Both the position numbers and the translations under genes were made by a program. A stretch of DNA of 64,000 nucleotides from Pycnopodia helianthoides (Eukaryota > Echinodermata > Asteroidea > Forcipulatida > Asteriidae). Below the pieces are notes generated by a model. It did no database searches and was not told the origin of the DNA. It saw only the letters and a program-made list of their open reading frames with translations. Shown here piece after piece: positions 14,237 to 27,900 of this stretch (positions are counted from its first letter, which is position 1; each line of letters starts with the position of its first letter). The stretch spans positions 20,981,273 to 21,045,272 of the forward strand of contig CM063248.1 in the NCBI GenBank assembly GCA_032158295.1, read 5' to 3'.

Positions 14237-14480
14237 ATCCCTCTGCTGCCACTTCCCAGGTTGTATCGTAAACTTAGGTGTGATCCCTGGCTACACGGCA
14301 GAAGGTTGAGTGGCTTCTGACTGGCACCCCCAAACAAAGATTTTGACAAAATAGGGAGACCCCCAATGTTAGGGCTAGATAGCTCAGTTGGTAGAGCGCC
14401 GGCACATTAATCTGGAGGTTGCATGTACAAATCCCGCTCTAGTAAGCTTACGCTCTAGTCCATTTATTCCTTGTTCAACC
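14237..14480 (+). mobile_element. tRNA-derived SINE with upstream leader
   Basis: A tRNA-like head carries an A box (TAGCTCAGTTGG, 14380-14391) and a weak B box (TGTACAAATCC, 14424-14434). It is preceded by about 130 bp (GGTGTGATCCCTGGCTA, GACAAAATAGGGAGAC) that is also found, in the same order, at 33085-33200. The shared leader shows that both belong to one family rather than being functional tRNA genes. Confidence 0.75.
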
Positions 14481-16744
14481 CCAAAAATCATTACAAATTT
14501 ACCCAGTCAGTTTCACCTTGTGGTTTATTACACGGAATATATTTGAAACACATCATTGGATCCGATGGACTATCAAGACTTGACATGAAATGCTAAGTGT
14601 ATTATCGTCTGTTCCCAATTCACCCCACAAAGGTCTCTTTACACTACAAAAACAATCCCGGCTTGACTTCATACATCATCCTGGGAACAACAGATCTAGA
14701 TCACTTGTACCTAAAGGAAGTGAAATAGGATTTGGATAGACTGACACTCCATGACAGGAAAAACAAAAAATTGGCTTCTCCTTCGGGATTGCTTCTTAAG
14801 ACAACCTAAGGGCGACACGGAATCGTCCACAGTTAGTCAATGTTGTGTGTTCTTCGGGCAAGAATTACAGGCCCAGATTGATAGCATATTAAAAAGCAAC
14901 GTAGTCCATCACTCTGACATTAGTATACAGTGATCTAGTTAATAGATCTACTTCCAGTTTTAGAGGGGCTTTGTTTTAGTTTTGATTCAAAAAGCGAAAT
15001 TTTATTCTTTAGATTGATGAGTTTGTTCTAAGATGGATGGCGAATCCATGGAGAAAAGGTTGGGATACAAACAGAAAATACATTTGAAAGGTTTTTACAA
15101 TGTTTCTGATTAGAATGTACATACGTTGACTAAATTTAGCCACACGGTCATTGTTTTGGTTTTGTCACAAACAATGTTTCCATCAATATCAATGAACTCC
15201 CTTTGGGAGGCAATTTGCGTTTGTTGTACTTTACTCCCCAAAGTAAGCCCTTGGAATAATACCCATTTCCTCTTACCCCACCCCCAGCCCTATCCCCCAC
15301 AGCTCAAAGTCGTTGAAATCCCACTGTACGGACAAAGTAAACGCCCGCTACGCAGTATGCTGCAAAGTATGAATAAATTGTCTCATACGTTGGAAACAGG
15401 AGACAAGAAGATTGACCAAGTTCTTAAGGAGAAGACAGGAGATTTACAGCGAGATCCAGAACTGCATATTAGGGAGCTTAGTCGGCATCAAGTTCTTATT
15501 CATTTTGCATTGTCTTCTTTCTTTACTCGAAAAAAGAGAGGAAAAACCGGTCGTATTTACAAAGTTCAGTGCATGTCATATCCAAGTTACTCAGAAAAAG
15601 GAATCCATTGACCTACCCCAGTAAGCTTGTGGCATGTGTTCGTTATCCTAGTGAGAGTTTCAAACAGATTCTTATGCCAAGGATTTTACATGAATTTCAA
15701 CTTCTTCTCTGAAACCCTTTAATCCATTCCAGATTTTACAATCTTTAAAATGCAAGATTGCCTGGAAATGTATGGAAAGCCAATTAATCATTAAAATGAT
15801 GAAATCTTCTGACACTGAGCCAAACTTCAGGCAGATGGAATAAATCTTAAGAAAGAAAAAAAAACAACAAAGAAAAAAACCCTACAGACAAAACTTACTC
15901 CCCCATCCACAAGAAATGTGATGATCTGACATTTTTAATAATCGTTAAAAATTCTGTTTCAGTTTGGGACTGCTTCTGTTTGCAGAAATCTTAGATTCAA
16001 GAGATCGTAAACAAGTGGTTGGTGTTAAAATTCATGTGCTCATAAATCAAACGGTGAAAATAACCAGCAGGTTATGAAGCAGGAAAAATGACCACGTAAT
16101 TTAAACACAACTCCTACTCAGGGAGTATTTATTCCTCCTTCTGTCCCTCTTCAAGAGACTTTATATCCCTCACCCCAAGTTTACAAAACCTTTGACTTTT
16201 GATCAAACTGAATGGAATAAACAGAATTCCTGACCTACATATACCTACATTACTCAAGTACAACTGAGCTACTAGCTACAAGATGTTCCGTATATTTTGC
16301 AACTTTCCTTATACGACTTCTCTACTGAATGGTTAAATTTCTAGACTGAATTTGAAATCTTACAGGGACATGAATTTTTCAGTGTATACTCATGGAAGTG
16401 TTACCATCTCAAATTGACACTTGAAGAACTTGTAAGACTCAACATAAACAGTCTCAATAGCTTTATACATTCACTTCCGATAGTAAGGTTGAATGTTCCA
16501 AATAATGTTTGCATAATGTGTCAGTATCTATTTCCCTTTAATACTGAAAAAAAAAACAGTTAGTATCGAGCTCAATGTCCGCAAGGACTTTAAAAATGCT
16601 CAACATTTTTAAGGCAAGATCAGCAATTTTAGTTTTGCTGTGTTACCATTTATAGTTGTTGTTTTTTTCTCTTAACCTATATGGCACACTTTGCAATTTT
16701 GCTTACTAATATAATTTCGTTTATGAAAATTTATATGAGCTTAC
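14481..16744. other. Non-coding, probably intron
   Basis: No exon or repeat was recognised. A 161-codon plus-strand frame at 15126-15611 has no recognisable domain and no matching splice sites. Confidence 0.35.
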
Positions 16745-17108
16745 CCTGAATGCTTTTGGCTTGGCTCCTTTACCAAAACCCTTGCCCCGTTCCGAGTCAG
16801 GCGAGCTCAGTGGAGATGATCTAGGACTCCTTCCTTCTGTCGGGGAGTTCTCCCCCGAGCGAGTCACCCGTATTTTGGGGACATGTCCCGACCAAGCTGA
16901 CGCAGGAGAAGATGCAGCCCGGGGTCTCATATCAGGCGACAGATCACCCAGCCCATCCATGGACACACCTAGGTGACTGCTGCGCGGGGTGACAAGGGCC
17001 AGAACCCGACGAAAGAGTGGACGGGGAGATGGTGAAGTCTGCCGATCAAACGTATCATTGTGCTCGGCCATTGTGTCCTTCGAAGATGACAGGCATCGAC
17101 GTCGCCTC
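16745..17108 (-). CDS. Unknown gene, first coding exon (Ser/Pro-rich N-terminus)
   Basis: I do not recognise this gene. The exon follows a long pyrimidine tract ending CTTCCTCCAG and ends at a GTAAGC donor. Translation probably starts at the ATG at 17071 (MAEHNDTFDRQTSPSPRPLF), giving 109 codons in phase 0. The reading is open upstream to the acceptor but contains no other ATG. The peptide is rich in Ser, Pro and Arg, with many S-P sites (DLSPDMRPRAASSP, NSPTEGRSPRSSPLSSPDSE). This suggests a disordered, proline-directed-kinase-regulated region. Its GC content is well above the surroundings, as expected of coding sequence. It joins in frame to exons at 5407-5368, 4959-4852 and 4532-4390. Long-isoform N-termini of regulatory kinase subunits look broadly similar, but I have no firm homologue. 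Confidence 0.68.
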
Positions 17109-18779
17109 CTGGAGGAAGAGAACAGAAAGACAGGCCTTTGCTTGATGAAACTCATGGAGGAATCGAAGAAGTTCAGTCAATACACAGTACGGAAAAAAGA
17201 TAAGGCCAGAGCGGAAGAGAGGAAACTCAATATAACCTTGCTACTCCCTGGATGTACAATGAGAGAAATAAGCACTGTACACCATGAGCACTGACTAGCA
17301 CTGGAGTGATATTATCATAGGACTACACCCATGCGCCAGTCTGTGATGCATTCATCCATGTGGAAAGCTCATCAGTGTGGGGAGAGAGAGAGAGAGAGTC
17401 AAGTTGTGCTGAGGGGGAGTGTGACCCAAAACAACTCTGCAGTCTCCAGCTTATCGCACGTACCCCTGCTGTTATATATTCCACAATACTTTGATTTTGT
17501 AACCGCTGGCCATAATGAGGTAAAAACATTACAATATAGAATAAAAAAATTGTTGAATGACAATCAATGAGATTGTTGTTTACTTTGAGCTCAGTTGTTT
17601 GATAATCGAACCGTCTCAGTACAACATCACAAGATTTGTGATTGATAAAAAATAAACAGAGAACCAACCAAGCAAATCTTTGAACAAGAATGTGTAGCTT
17701 TTCATACAGATTGGTCCTTGGTAAATTTACACAAACATGCAAAAAAGAATGTATAGCTTTTTATACAGATTGATCCTTGGGTACTTGGTAAATTTACATA
17801 AACCTGTACAGGAACGCAAGTCCGGTACTACTAGTCCTAATAGAGAGATTGTGATTGAAGTATAAGGGAACTTTGGGCTTGGTTCTGACTTATTCTGAAG
17901 GATAAACTAATTAATTATGCTAAGAGGCTAATTCCAAAACATCTGCTCACAACTTTTTCTTTCAATATCATTCACTGCTAAATTCCACGAAGAGCTTTCG
18001 CAAGTAGCAAAATTTGTTTCGATATATAAGCAATCAAAACAACTTTGAAAATGGTAAATTGAACATGAGGCACTTCTTAATAAAAAATATACATATGACG
18101 TTGCCATTTTCACGACCTGACAAATGTGTCAAAAATCACGAAATTTTGTAATACACCTGTGGACAAATTCTTTACATAATCTTTGCTGCAAACATTCTCA
18201 GGGCATCACACAAAATGGTTTTGTAATTACACATTAATTAGCATGACCAATGAAACACTGGATTTGCCATTTTGCATTTTCAAAAAGGGGCGAAAGATCC
18301 ATTGAAATACATAGCGCTGGCACGGTGCCAAACACGCATGGTATGGTTTGTTTGTTTTCACGAATCTGTTGACCTATATAAGTTTAGCGTTTTCAATATG
18401 CATTCGTTTGTATACAGCGCTCTCCGTGCACGTTTCTTTTTTTCTCATTTTCATGAAATGTGTTTAGGAATTGTAATAACTCATCAAATTAGTTGCAAAG
18501 ATTGAAAGCAACATGTTGACAGTTCTGTCTGTCTGAAAAAGTCGGCTTTCTTTTGTGAGTCAAATCTAAAAGAAAAAAAATTAAGCAGTCACTGAAGCAC
18601 CAGTTTGAAAAATAGTTTAACTTTTAAGTGGATTTTCTCCACACACAGAATTTTGGCTGTGGTGCAGATTCGCCACTCTGTGTATTGATGACGATGTATT
18701 TGCTATTACTTTTTTTGTACCAAAAAGCAACAAGTAATCGTTAAGAGCCCATTCAATATTCGAGAAAACAAAGCTATCG
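17109..18779. other. Non-coding; possible large first intron
   Basis: A short (GA)n run lies near 17388. Two imperfect copies of a roughly 50-bp sequence (TATACAGATTG..TCCTTGG..GGTAAATTTACA) lie side by side at about 17690-17805. No gene was seen. Confidence 0.45.
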
Positions 18780-19705
18780 TGAAGCCGTAAACAGATGTTT
18801 GCTTACATATAAACATATGAAGTGGGCAGAGTGGATGTAAAACAATCAACAAAATGAGGATGAAAAGGATAGCTGGATTTTAAGCCTCCCTTATCCAGAG
18901 TCAGTTAATCGACAACAACAAAACAACCGCAATGTCATTGTCAACAACAACAACAACCGCAATGTCATTGTCAACAACAACAACAACCGCAATGTCATTG
19001 TCAACAACAACAACAGCAGTATAAACATCAGTTCAGCATTAGTGAGCCAGCACAAATGGGAGATCTAGTGACGAGACCTTTTTTTCGAGTCCCGTCTAAA
19101 ACAGGTCATAAAAATAGACCCAAGATTTTTTCACCTGTTTTCCTCACAAGGGGGGAAGCTAAGCTCAATATAGACATCTGTAGGATTCATCAAAACAAGG
19201 CACTGAATACATGTATAAACCTTGTCACCAGGCAAAGCGGGCCAGTTCACTTTTAGCATAATAAAATGTTCTTTGATATTTGTATTTACTATTATACAAC
19301 TCTTCTTTGTCACACTTGAACAGATGGCACTCTGATACTTTTCTCCCAGAAATTTTAATTAAATCGCTATGTTACTGAAGAGCTTGCTTTTTTTTTTAAC
19401 AACTTGGTGGCTAAAGATGTAGTATTGTCGATTTGCTGTGCACAAACTAAATAGTTGGTATTTATGCTATCATTACCTGAAGCCTAGACACTTCACTGAT
19501 GTTTATACTGCTGTTGTTGTTGTTGTTGTTGACAATGATGTTGCGGTTGTTTTGTTGTTTTCGATTATCTGACTCTGAATAAGGGAGGCTTAGGATGCGG
19601 CTATCGCTTCTGTCCTCATTTTGTTGGTTGTTTTACTTCCACTTCATAAGTTGTTCTAATTTCAACTTTGAATGTACATTTTTATCAGATGTTTACCGTT
19701 ATGTT
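18780..19705. mobile_element. Large inverted-repeat (foldback-like) element
   Basis: The left arm (about 18785-19033) and right arm (about 19496-19700) are inverted copies sharing GTAAACA-ATGTTT, CAACAAAATGAGGA, AAGCCTCCCTTAT, ACAACCGCAA and GCAGTATAAACATCAG. The left arm carries a short tandem array that the right arm has in shorter form. The roughly 460-bp centre is unrelated to the arms. No transposase is encoded. Outer ends are approximate. Confidence 0.75.
18914..19017 (+). repeat. Minisatellite, 30-bp unit, about three copies
   Basis: The unit ACAACCGCAATGTCATTGTC followed by AACAACAACA repeats almost exactly three times inside the left arm of the inverted repeat. Confidence 0.9.
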
Positions 19706-20317
19706 TTGAATAATCCCTTATTTAAAAAACAACCACAACAATGCATTTTAATTGATCAATATTAAGTTCTTGTTCTGATCCTTTGCTATTTGTAAAAGAA
19801 AAAATTACCGGCACAAATAAAAAAATACATAATCCATAAATGAATATTTCTGGCATCCCTGTAATCAAAAGAATGCTTTCCCAAAAGGAAACATACATGT
19901 ATTACAAAAACGAAAATCACTGGTTCGTAAAGATGAAGACAAAAAAAGACCATCCCGCTTTGAGTTTTAAATGGCATTTACTTTGGCCTATTTCCTTAGC
20001 CTAGATAAATCATGCATATCCTCTTCAGACAAACTTGAATCTTAAGTATAGAAAGTACAGTGCTGTGAGAGTCCCATGCTGTAAGAACCTTCTCTACGTC
20101 AACCCTTCACTTCCACTGGTATAAAGAGTAAAACCAAAACCAATATGGCATATGTATTACACAAAAATGTTGTAACCCTAATATTATGCCCTTCTTGAAT
20201 ATCCAAACACGGCCCTTGGGAAATTTTAACCTGCCTACGACGACGACAAGAAAGTGAAATAAAAAAACGTTTTCACGGAGATATGAACCTAGGTCTTGTT
20301 CTTTCATTTTGTGAGTG

Positions 20318-20342
20318 AGTGTATGTGTGTGTGTGTGTGTGC
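20318..20342. repeat. (GT)n microsatellite
   Basis: A GT run ending in GCGCGC, typical of alternating purine-pyrimidine microsatellites. Confidence 0.9.
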
Positions 20343-23300
20343 GCGCAGAAATTACCCTTGGGCAGCTTATAGCCACAGTCTCCCTCGAGGAACATGGCAA
20401 ACCCTGATGACAAAAATGCTACTGCTACAACGTCGATATTTTTAGTATTGCATCAAGATTATCAACAACTTAAAAACCACAGAAAAATTTTTCAAAAACA
20501 AATTCGTCAAAAGCAAACTCTGCTGTGCGTAATCCGCTTTTCCAAAGTAGGGTTGTTTTTTGTTAGCTATGCAGGCAGCGTCAGTTTGTTTACCTCAAAA
20601 AAAATATTTGTCACAGCAGATTTTCTATATTTTATCTAATACTGAAAAGAGACGGAGCATGCCAGAGGGGACATTCTGTTTTTACGTCATGATTTCTAAA
20701 GTTGCGAGGAATTTACATGAACATGTTATTCAGCTTTCCAATGTGAATTAATCAGATAAGGCCTTCGCTTGTCCACGATTTTCAAAACAGACCATCAACG
20801 TCAGAAATTCAGAGCTGTCATTTCCGATCTTTTAGCACCCTTCATTTGTTTTCTGATATAAATGGAAAATCAATGCAAAGTATCGCTTTTGCGCAGGAAA
20901 CCAACCCCCACGAGATATGGATTGACGAGCAGTATTTGAATACTTGGATGCATGTCAACAGAGAAGTGGTATTTCTACATAACAATCATTTCAGATTTTC
21001 CACAGTAAAAACACAGGATTTATGTAAAAAATGATGACAAATTGTCATGCTTACTACATAAGGTTTAGTATTGTACAAAGGAGAACGGTCATGAAAATAG
21101 CGTTAGGGTACGTTATATCATTGTTTTGGGAAAAGGAATTTCATTGAAACAGTTGTGAACCAGACATCTTCATTGGGGAGGGGGGTGTAAAGGTGGGGTA
21201 AAGACATAATTTTGAGAATATTTAATGTATCAAAACATTAATTTGTGCATTCTTTCAATTTTATTCTTTGGAGGGCAAGAGGGGGGAAGGGTTCTGAAAG
21301 GGGGGGGGCTCTTGTTATCAATAAACACATCGTACAACCAACCTGTGATTATGCAATCTATTTCATGATGAAAACACTGTAGAAGGGCTGAAGTTTTGCC
21401 TGGGATTTTGTGCACGTTCATATTACACTTATTTCTATTGTGGCAATTAAAATAAGTCATGATGATTTGTGGCATCTCCACATGCTATGCTCTCGATTAT
21501 TGACAGCAATTCAGAGGGAAATAGTTTTTTTTTAGGAGGATTGGCAGGTACTGGTATGAACTTTGTAATCAGTGAGCTTTCAAATTGACAACAGATAATC
21601 CTATATTTTGTCTCTAAACTTCTACAAAGGACTTATAACACATCTGGAGTTATCCCTAAAATTGAACACTGTTTACAAACTTGTTTAGGGACGTGAGGTT
21701 GGAAGGACACATCACATACAAGTAATCAGAAGAAACGCAGATAAAAGCCTTCAAAATTTGCAATTAATCTGATGTTTCATTGACTGTGTCCATGAAAATG
21801 ACGTTCATAACAAGGTGCCATATTTGGCCATCGAGGAGACCATATACCTCAACACCTGATAACTCCACAGTCTGTTTGCGCTTCCTTTATCTCATGTGTT
21901 TATTGTCACAATTGTTGGAGACTGCTCAGCCCAGGAAATTAAAAATTGATAACAGCACTGTTTGTCTGTTTAAGTATTACAAGCAGTACGCGCTTTGCAC
22001 TTCGGAATCATGCAACACTTTATTAGGCATGACCCCCAACAGGACTTCATGTCTGTCATAAGAAAGGACTCTACTATTTTGGAGGGCTAACACCGTTTCT
22101 CTCAACAACTTTACACCCCCTTTGTGAGCTCTCCAGAAGTTCCTTCTAAGATTAGTGGGTTTTAATTGGAAACTATTTTGGTTTTTGCTAACTGAACAAA
22201 CTGTTCCAAGTCAATAAAGACAGCAGCTGCCATTTTACGCAAACGAAACAAAAACGTTAGTCTACAAAGTTTAAATATTCAACACATGATTTTCAACAGA
22301 AAAAAAATCACCTTTAATAGTATTTCCTTTAAAATAGAGCTGCAAGTACCCTCATTCAAAATTTGATTCAATGTAGTGTAGTTGTATGGAAACAATTAAA
22401 AAAAAACAGGAAGATCTTGTTCGTCAAGAGTGAGCGCATATGAAATTATAGTGTGACGGCACGGAGAAACAAACAGTTTATGCTAAGGTGCTGAGGTGCG
22501 TAGTGATGGAATTAAACTTCCCTTCCCAGACAGATATGTCCGCAGGGCAGCATTTCAGCATGTTCATCTGCCAAAGTCTTGCCTATAACATACACTCAAA
22601 AACAGCTAGATGTTTTTTACACCTGTAATGGGCTTTCAGAGATTGCCAACTGTGTTTTTCTCTATTTTTTTGTGTTTCAAGATTGCTTTTACAAGGAGAA
22701 TTATAATTTATTTGGATGCTTGCAAAAACGGTGTTTTAAATTGCATAGATTGAGGGCTTTTCCTGAACACAAATTGATATTTTGTCCACAACCGATGGTT
22801 ATTTAAAAAATCAAATTTCTCCAATTGATGGATGGGTGGAGTGAAACTATTAAACAGTGAACTCGGCGCTGAATGAGTTACGGAATATTTCTATCAAGTT
22901 GATTGCAATATTGTTTACATTTTTGAACAATACAAAAAGAAACAGCCAAGTTTTTACCTGTATCTGAAAAGTCCTTTGATTGTAAGAACTCTACTCTGGT
23001 ATTCGGAATGCAGGTATGGTATAAACAGGTAAAATAACACCATCAATTGCAAAATGTAACTCAAGTCAACTTCTGGAATTCCTAAATTATACATAGGACT
23101 TGAATAAATACTCATATGATACAGGTACAGGGCATAGAGATAGAGACCAGACGCCTATGCACAACAAAGTGTTTGAAATTTACCCACGCTCCGATACCTA
23201 CAAATACTGATCGGCCTATTTAGTTGCTTGTGGCATTTTCTTCACGCATACATATAAACTAGTGCGTTACAATCTTTAACGGCTACATGCCGACAGTATT

Positions 23301-24956
23301 AGTTTATGCCTTGGAGACCTGCTCACTGTAATGCTATGGTGTGATAAACGTCTGAGCTCCATAAAAACGGCTCAATGTGTTGTTCCATTTTAGCAATGAG
23401 CACACCCAAATATTACATAAAAACATGTTTTTTAACAAGCACTTTAGGATTATTTCTTTCATAAATAAAAATAAAAGCTTTTGACAACATTCAGTAAACA
23501 AATAAGAGTTTTTTAAATTTATCGGGCAGCAATGTGGATGGAGTATACACCTTGCAGCTAGTGTATCACAATGATGATAATTGTTCTTGCATGGTGTTTT
23601 TTTTTAAAACAAAAACACAGAAATTTTGAAGAAGTGCAAGGGGAAGCAGCTCGGTAAAGGGAGATAAAGATCCTGAATCCTACTGAGGATCAACATCTTC
23701 CCTGGCAACCATTTGATGCTTCATCCGTTGCCCCTACACAAATTCATTATAACCCCTTGATCCTGTGATCCTTCCTGAATTGACCATTGCTTGACTGCTT
23801 CACCTGGACCTGAGCAAATCAAGTCAACAAATCCATCGTTTTATACAACTAAAATTTATAAACTTACCTCGATTGAAGTATTACATAATGTTTGACTTAC
23901 CGTCTTTGTGTTATGCAGCAATCAACAGAGAAGTTGCGCGGAGCCTATAGCAAGTTTACGCAGTGGTTAAAATGTCAGTTTATTATTGTTAGTGCATCTG
24001 CCATACCGACTATCTTCGATTCAAACCTCTCGTCTTTTAAAGAGCAACTTGAAGTGCAATTTACTGTCAGCAAGCAAATGGTTTGGGGGAATTCGGCAGA
24101 TGTTTAACTTGAGCTATCTGAAACACTGAGGGTGAGCAGGGAGACGGTGACTGTCTATACTGTGATGTAACCCATGGCGACCCCTCGTCTGTGAGCCAAC
24201 TAATGATGTATAAGTCCTTTGTACAGTAAACACATCACACACACAAGTCCAATGAATTAGCAGATGTGTCTGTATAGTGGGATCAAATGCTCCATCTACG
24301 GCTTCAATGTTGATGATCTCTCACACTGTATTATTTTCTCTATCAAGACTTAGGCAATGCTTGTCCATCATCGTCAAAGCATGGCTGGGTACAGTTGCTG
24401 TATGAAGGTAGGTCAACAACCCTGCATCACGTTGAAGGCCAGGATGAAGTTGGGGGAAAGAGAGAGAGAGAGGCAGCTACGGTGGTGCTGTACAGCTGCA
24501 TGAGAAACTAACATCATTATCATCCTCAGTATCAGCTGTGCGTGCGGCACAGGGAACTTGACTGCTCAATCAAAATGGCCGAACACTAACAAGATTTTAC
24601 AGCCTCTCTAATAATCAGGCTCTGCCACAAAGTCTTGTAGGATTTATCCCCTCCATCAGGCTTTAAAGGGACACTGACAATTCTCATGTGGACAGATCAA
24701 GTTTGTTTTCTTTCTTCCTGTATGTAAGTTTTTTACACAGAGGATACAGCGAACACTCCGGGCCAAAGGAGAATTGATTCAAACTGGATACCTGGGGCTA
24801 TATGCACATTAGCCAGCTCAAGCAATAATGTTTCAGGATTCAGTTACACATTGCACATCACCAACCAGCATGTACACTCCAGTATAATCTTACAGTCAGC
24901 AGTCTTGATGTATTGCCTCATATTAGGGTCATAAACAAGAGAGGTTTACCACCAAC

Positions 24957-24974
24957 CCCCCCCCCCCCCCCCCA
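24957..24974. repeat. Poly-C tract
   Basis: Eighteen or so consecutive C bases; the length may be uncertain in the assembly. Confidence 0.9.
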
Positions 24975-27900
24975 TTACATAACTACCTTTGAAGATTATG
25001 GAATATGCCAAAAACTAATTTTATGGCTAGGTGCAAATAAAATTATATAATGGTGTATTTGTGTGTGCCATAAATCACTGAAGTAACAACAATTAACGCA
25101 AGCTCAACAAATGAGCATATTCTTTTTCTACGTTGTGTTATAATTAGTTCATTAATACAGCTGTGAAACTGTTCAACATTGATTCTGTTTTTTTTAACAA
25201 GCAACAAATACAGTTTTCACTTATAGGAAGATTTCAGAACGCTGAGATTAAGTACAACAATTCATCTAGCAGTATCACTGCAAATAAAAGAAGATCAGTG
25301 GCAGATTCCATTTTGCAACAAGGGGGGGTAATGATGCGGATTGTGAATGAACAAAACAACCTACCTCTTTGGTTCCCATGGAAACAGGGAAGCACAGGAA
25401 AGGATAGCTTATCTCTGACCAAAAAAGTAGAAGGAGAAAAAAGAAGAAGGAACCAGAGACTTTGCGATCGAAGCATTGTAAGACTGACTGATTCCCAAGG
25501 TTAAATGTTATGCATCTGCATAATGTTTTTGACAGGGATTTCATTTCTCTACAAAATTCTATAAATTTTAACTGTACATGCACAAGAGTATTTTTCAGGC
25601 TCGATATTTGGTCTTTTGAAAAAAAAGTAGAAACAACTCATTGAGTACAAGGGCTGACCTACATGTACACATGGTGAACACTTTAGAAAACCTTTCAGGC
25701 TACTTAATCACAATATTTCTTATTTCAAAACAAAATCGGAAATCAGACTGAAGTAGGAAGAATATCATGCCTGATTTTTAGGGGAAAATAATATGGGAGT
25801 CAATTTTTTTGAAGGTTATATTATTTCAAGAAAAGGCATTCTAAGTTGTAAGAGAGTAACACGAGGGCAAACACCAACACAATTTTTGTATATCTATAAA
25901 AAAAAAAACCTTAAAAACCACCCCAACAACCTTGTGTACCATTAGTTCAATGATAAAAGCACAGGATGCTATAGCTTTAAAAATAATATCTCACCAAATT
26001 TATTACAAATGTGAATTGCTTACAACACATCTCAAAAATCAATGATTCCAAGGGAAAGGAGGGGGGGGGGGGAATAGAGGAGACTTCAACCTACATTGAT
26101 TTTTTCCACCATGATCATTGAGCCGTCCATCAGTGTATTCTTCTTGCAAATAATAAGGACTGCCGTAGCTTTCTCCTGCGCTATACAATCTTTTTAAGTA
26201 TCTGGGGTGTAATTGTGGAAAAAATCATTACAAATATTTCATTCTCCTGAGGTTGAAAAGGTTGAACACAAAATTGATTTCATTTTTACATTTGAATTAC
26301 TACAGTTCATATTAATTCTTCAAAATCTAGCTCCTCGTATAAGGTCATGCTTACCAGTTATGTTTGTAAAAAATTAATTGACATAATGCCATCATGCTTT
26401 GAGTGTATATTTTTAGCACCGATTAGTGCCTGAGAGCAAATCAAATATATGAAATGAATTTATAACGACATTTCAAAAGCTTCTGCTAAATAAAACATAC
26501 AATATTTTCCTATTGAAGAGTATTTTCTGAGAAACTCCTACATAATACAGACTTGTACAAAACAAGTCTTTTTGGGGTTTAATAATCCTTCCTATCTCAA
26601 CTCGAATATTAACATTAGACGTTTCCAAATTATTACAAAACAGTACTTTGTTTTTAATAATGTTTATGTTATTGTGTCAGTCATCCGTCACAAATTGCAC
26701 TTAGCGCTCTCCATTATTTTGATTACAATGTTATTGTTGTCGTATCCATTAAAACATGCTGTGAGCGTTACACCATTACCAATCACTCTGGATTATCGGT
26801 CATAATTGACAAGGAGGAAAGGAGTGGTGAAAAGAAAATGGCACCAGGTAAAGTAAATCAAGCACCAATCTTTCTGACGCATGGGAGGTGAACCATTTCA
26901 TCCCTCGTCCCACATGCACTTAACGCATGAATATTAAATGTTGTGAACACAATAATTGATCCTAAGTCAACTTACATTGTACAATACAAGCTTCATTTAG
27001 TACACATAACCCTTTTTTTGCTGGCATAAAGGCTGTATAAAGAAGAAGTGTGGGAGTATCAAGCAGAAATGCTATAATTAAAGTTGGTTAAATATGCGGA
27101 TGTAGGTCATGATCGAAGTCACGGTGCATTCATTAATAACCAAATCACTTGGGAACAAAGCAGACTGTGGAAACCATGTAGATACAACGGTAAGGCCTGT
27201 AAAAAAATATCAGTTGCACAACCTCCCAGTCAAAAGAGTGTCAATTATTGGTGTGAAGTTATTTTGCAATTCAAATGTTTCGTAGGTAATCAAAGTTTTT
27301 TTGCTGCTGATTAACTTGGCATCAAATTAAGTTAGAAAAAACAATGTCACTGTGATACATCAAGAAGGGTTTGAAGTACAGAACTTTACATGAGCAAGTC
27401 AATAAAAAATGTCATGCATGTTGGTAAACAAGAAAAAGGTTGAGCGATCTTTGAATAAAATAGAAGCTGTCTGCTTCCTGGCTCTCACTTCCCCCATTGA
27501 AATATAACACAAAATACTTTCTACATGATATAAACCATTACAAGGGAAAATGACATGTTGTGAGAATGCCATGTTGAGATTTCTCATTACGTGGGCGTTC
27601 GCCCGACTGGAATTCCCAGGGTCTGGCTGCAGTCGGCTTGAGCTAAGATTACAGATACATGTTTATTATGAATATAAAACCATCGATCCACTGAATATTT
27701 TTTCTTGTTAAAAATTTGAATTTTTCATGGCATCTTAAATTTATGATTCGACCCACAGATGGATGCATGAACCCGGACTTGTTTTCTCCAAGAGTGACCT
27801 TTTGAGTTCAATAGAATTTCTTTTCAAAAGGATTTGCCTTTTGATTCGATTTGTCTTTAAGACCAGCCTCATTGTGATCCATAGAGCCTGTCCTCGCTCC

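Noticed and set aside
14375..14447. Possible tRNA gene
   Set aside because: A-box intact but B-box degenerate, no good acceptor stem, and the sequence is embedded in a repeated leader shared with 33.1 kb. A SINE fits better.
15126..15611. 161-codon plus-strand open frame
   Set aside because: Ordinary-looking composition with no known motif; probably chance. It lies in an inferred intron on the opposite strand.
16761..17294. Plus-strand frames over the Ser/Pro-rich exon
   Set aside because: They are shadows of the minus-strand exon, which has proper splice sites on both sides.
18914..19017. Possible CRISPR-like array
   Set aside because: The repeats are contiguous without distinct spacers; it is a short minisatellite in a eukaryotic genome.
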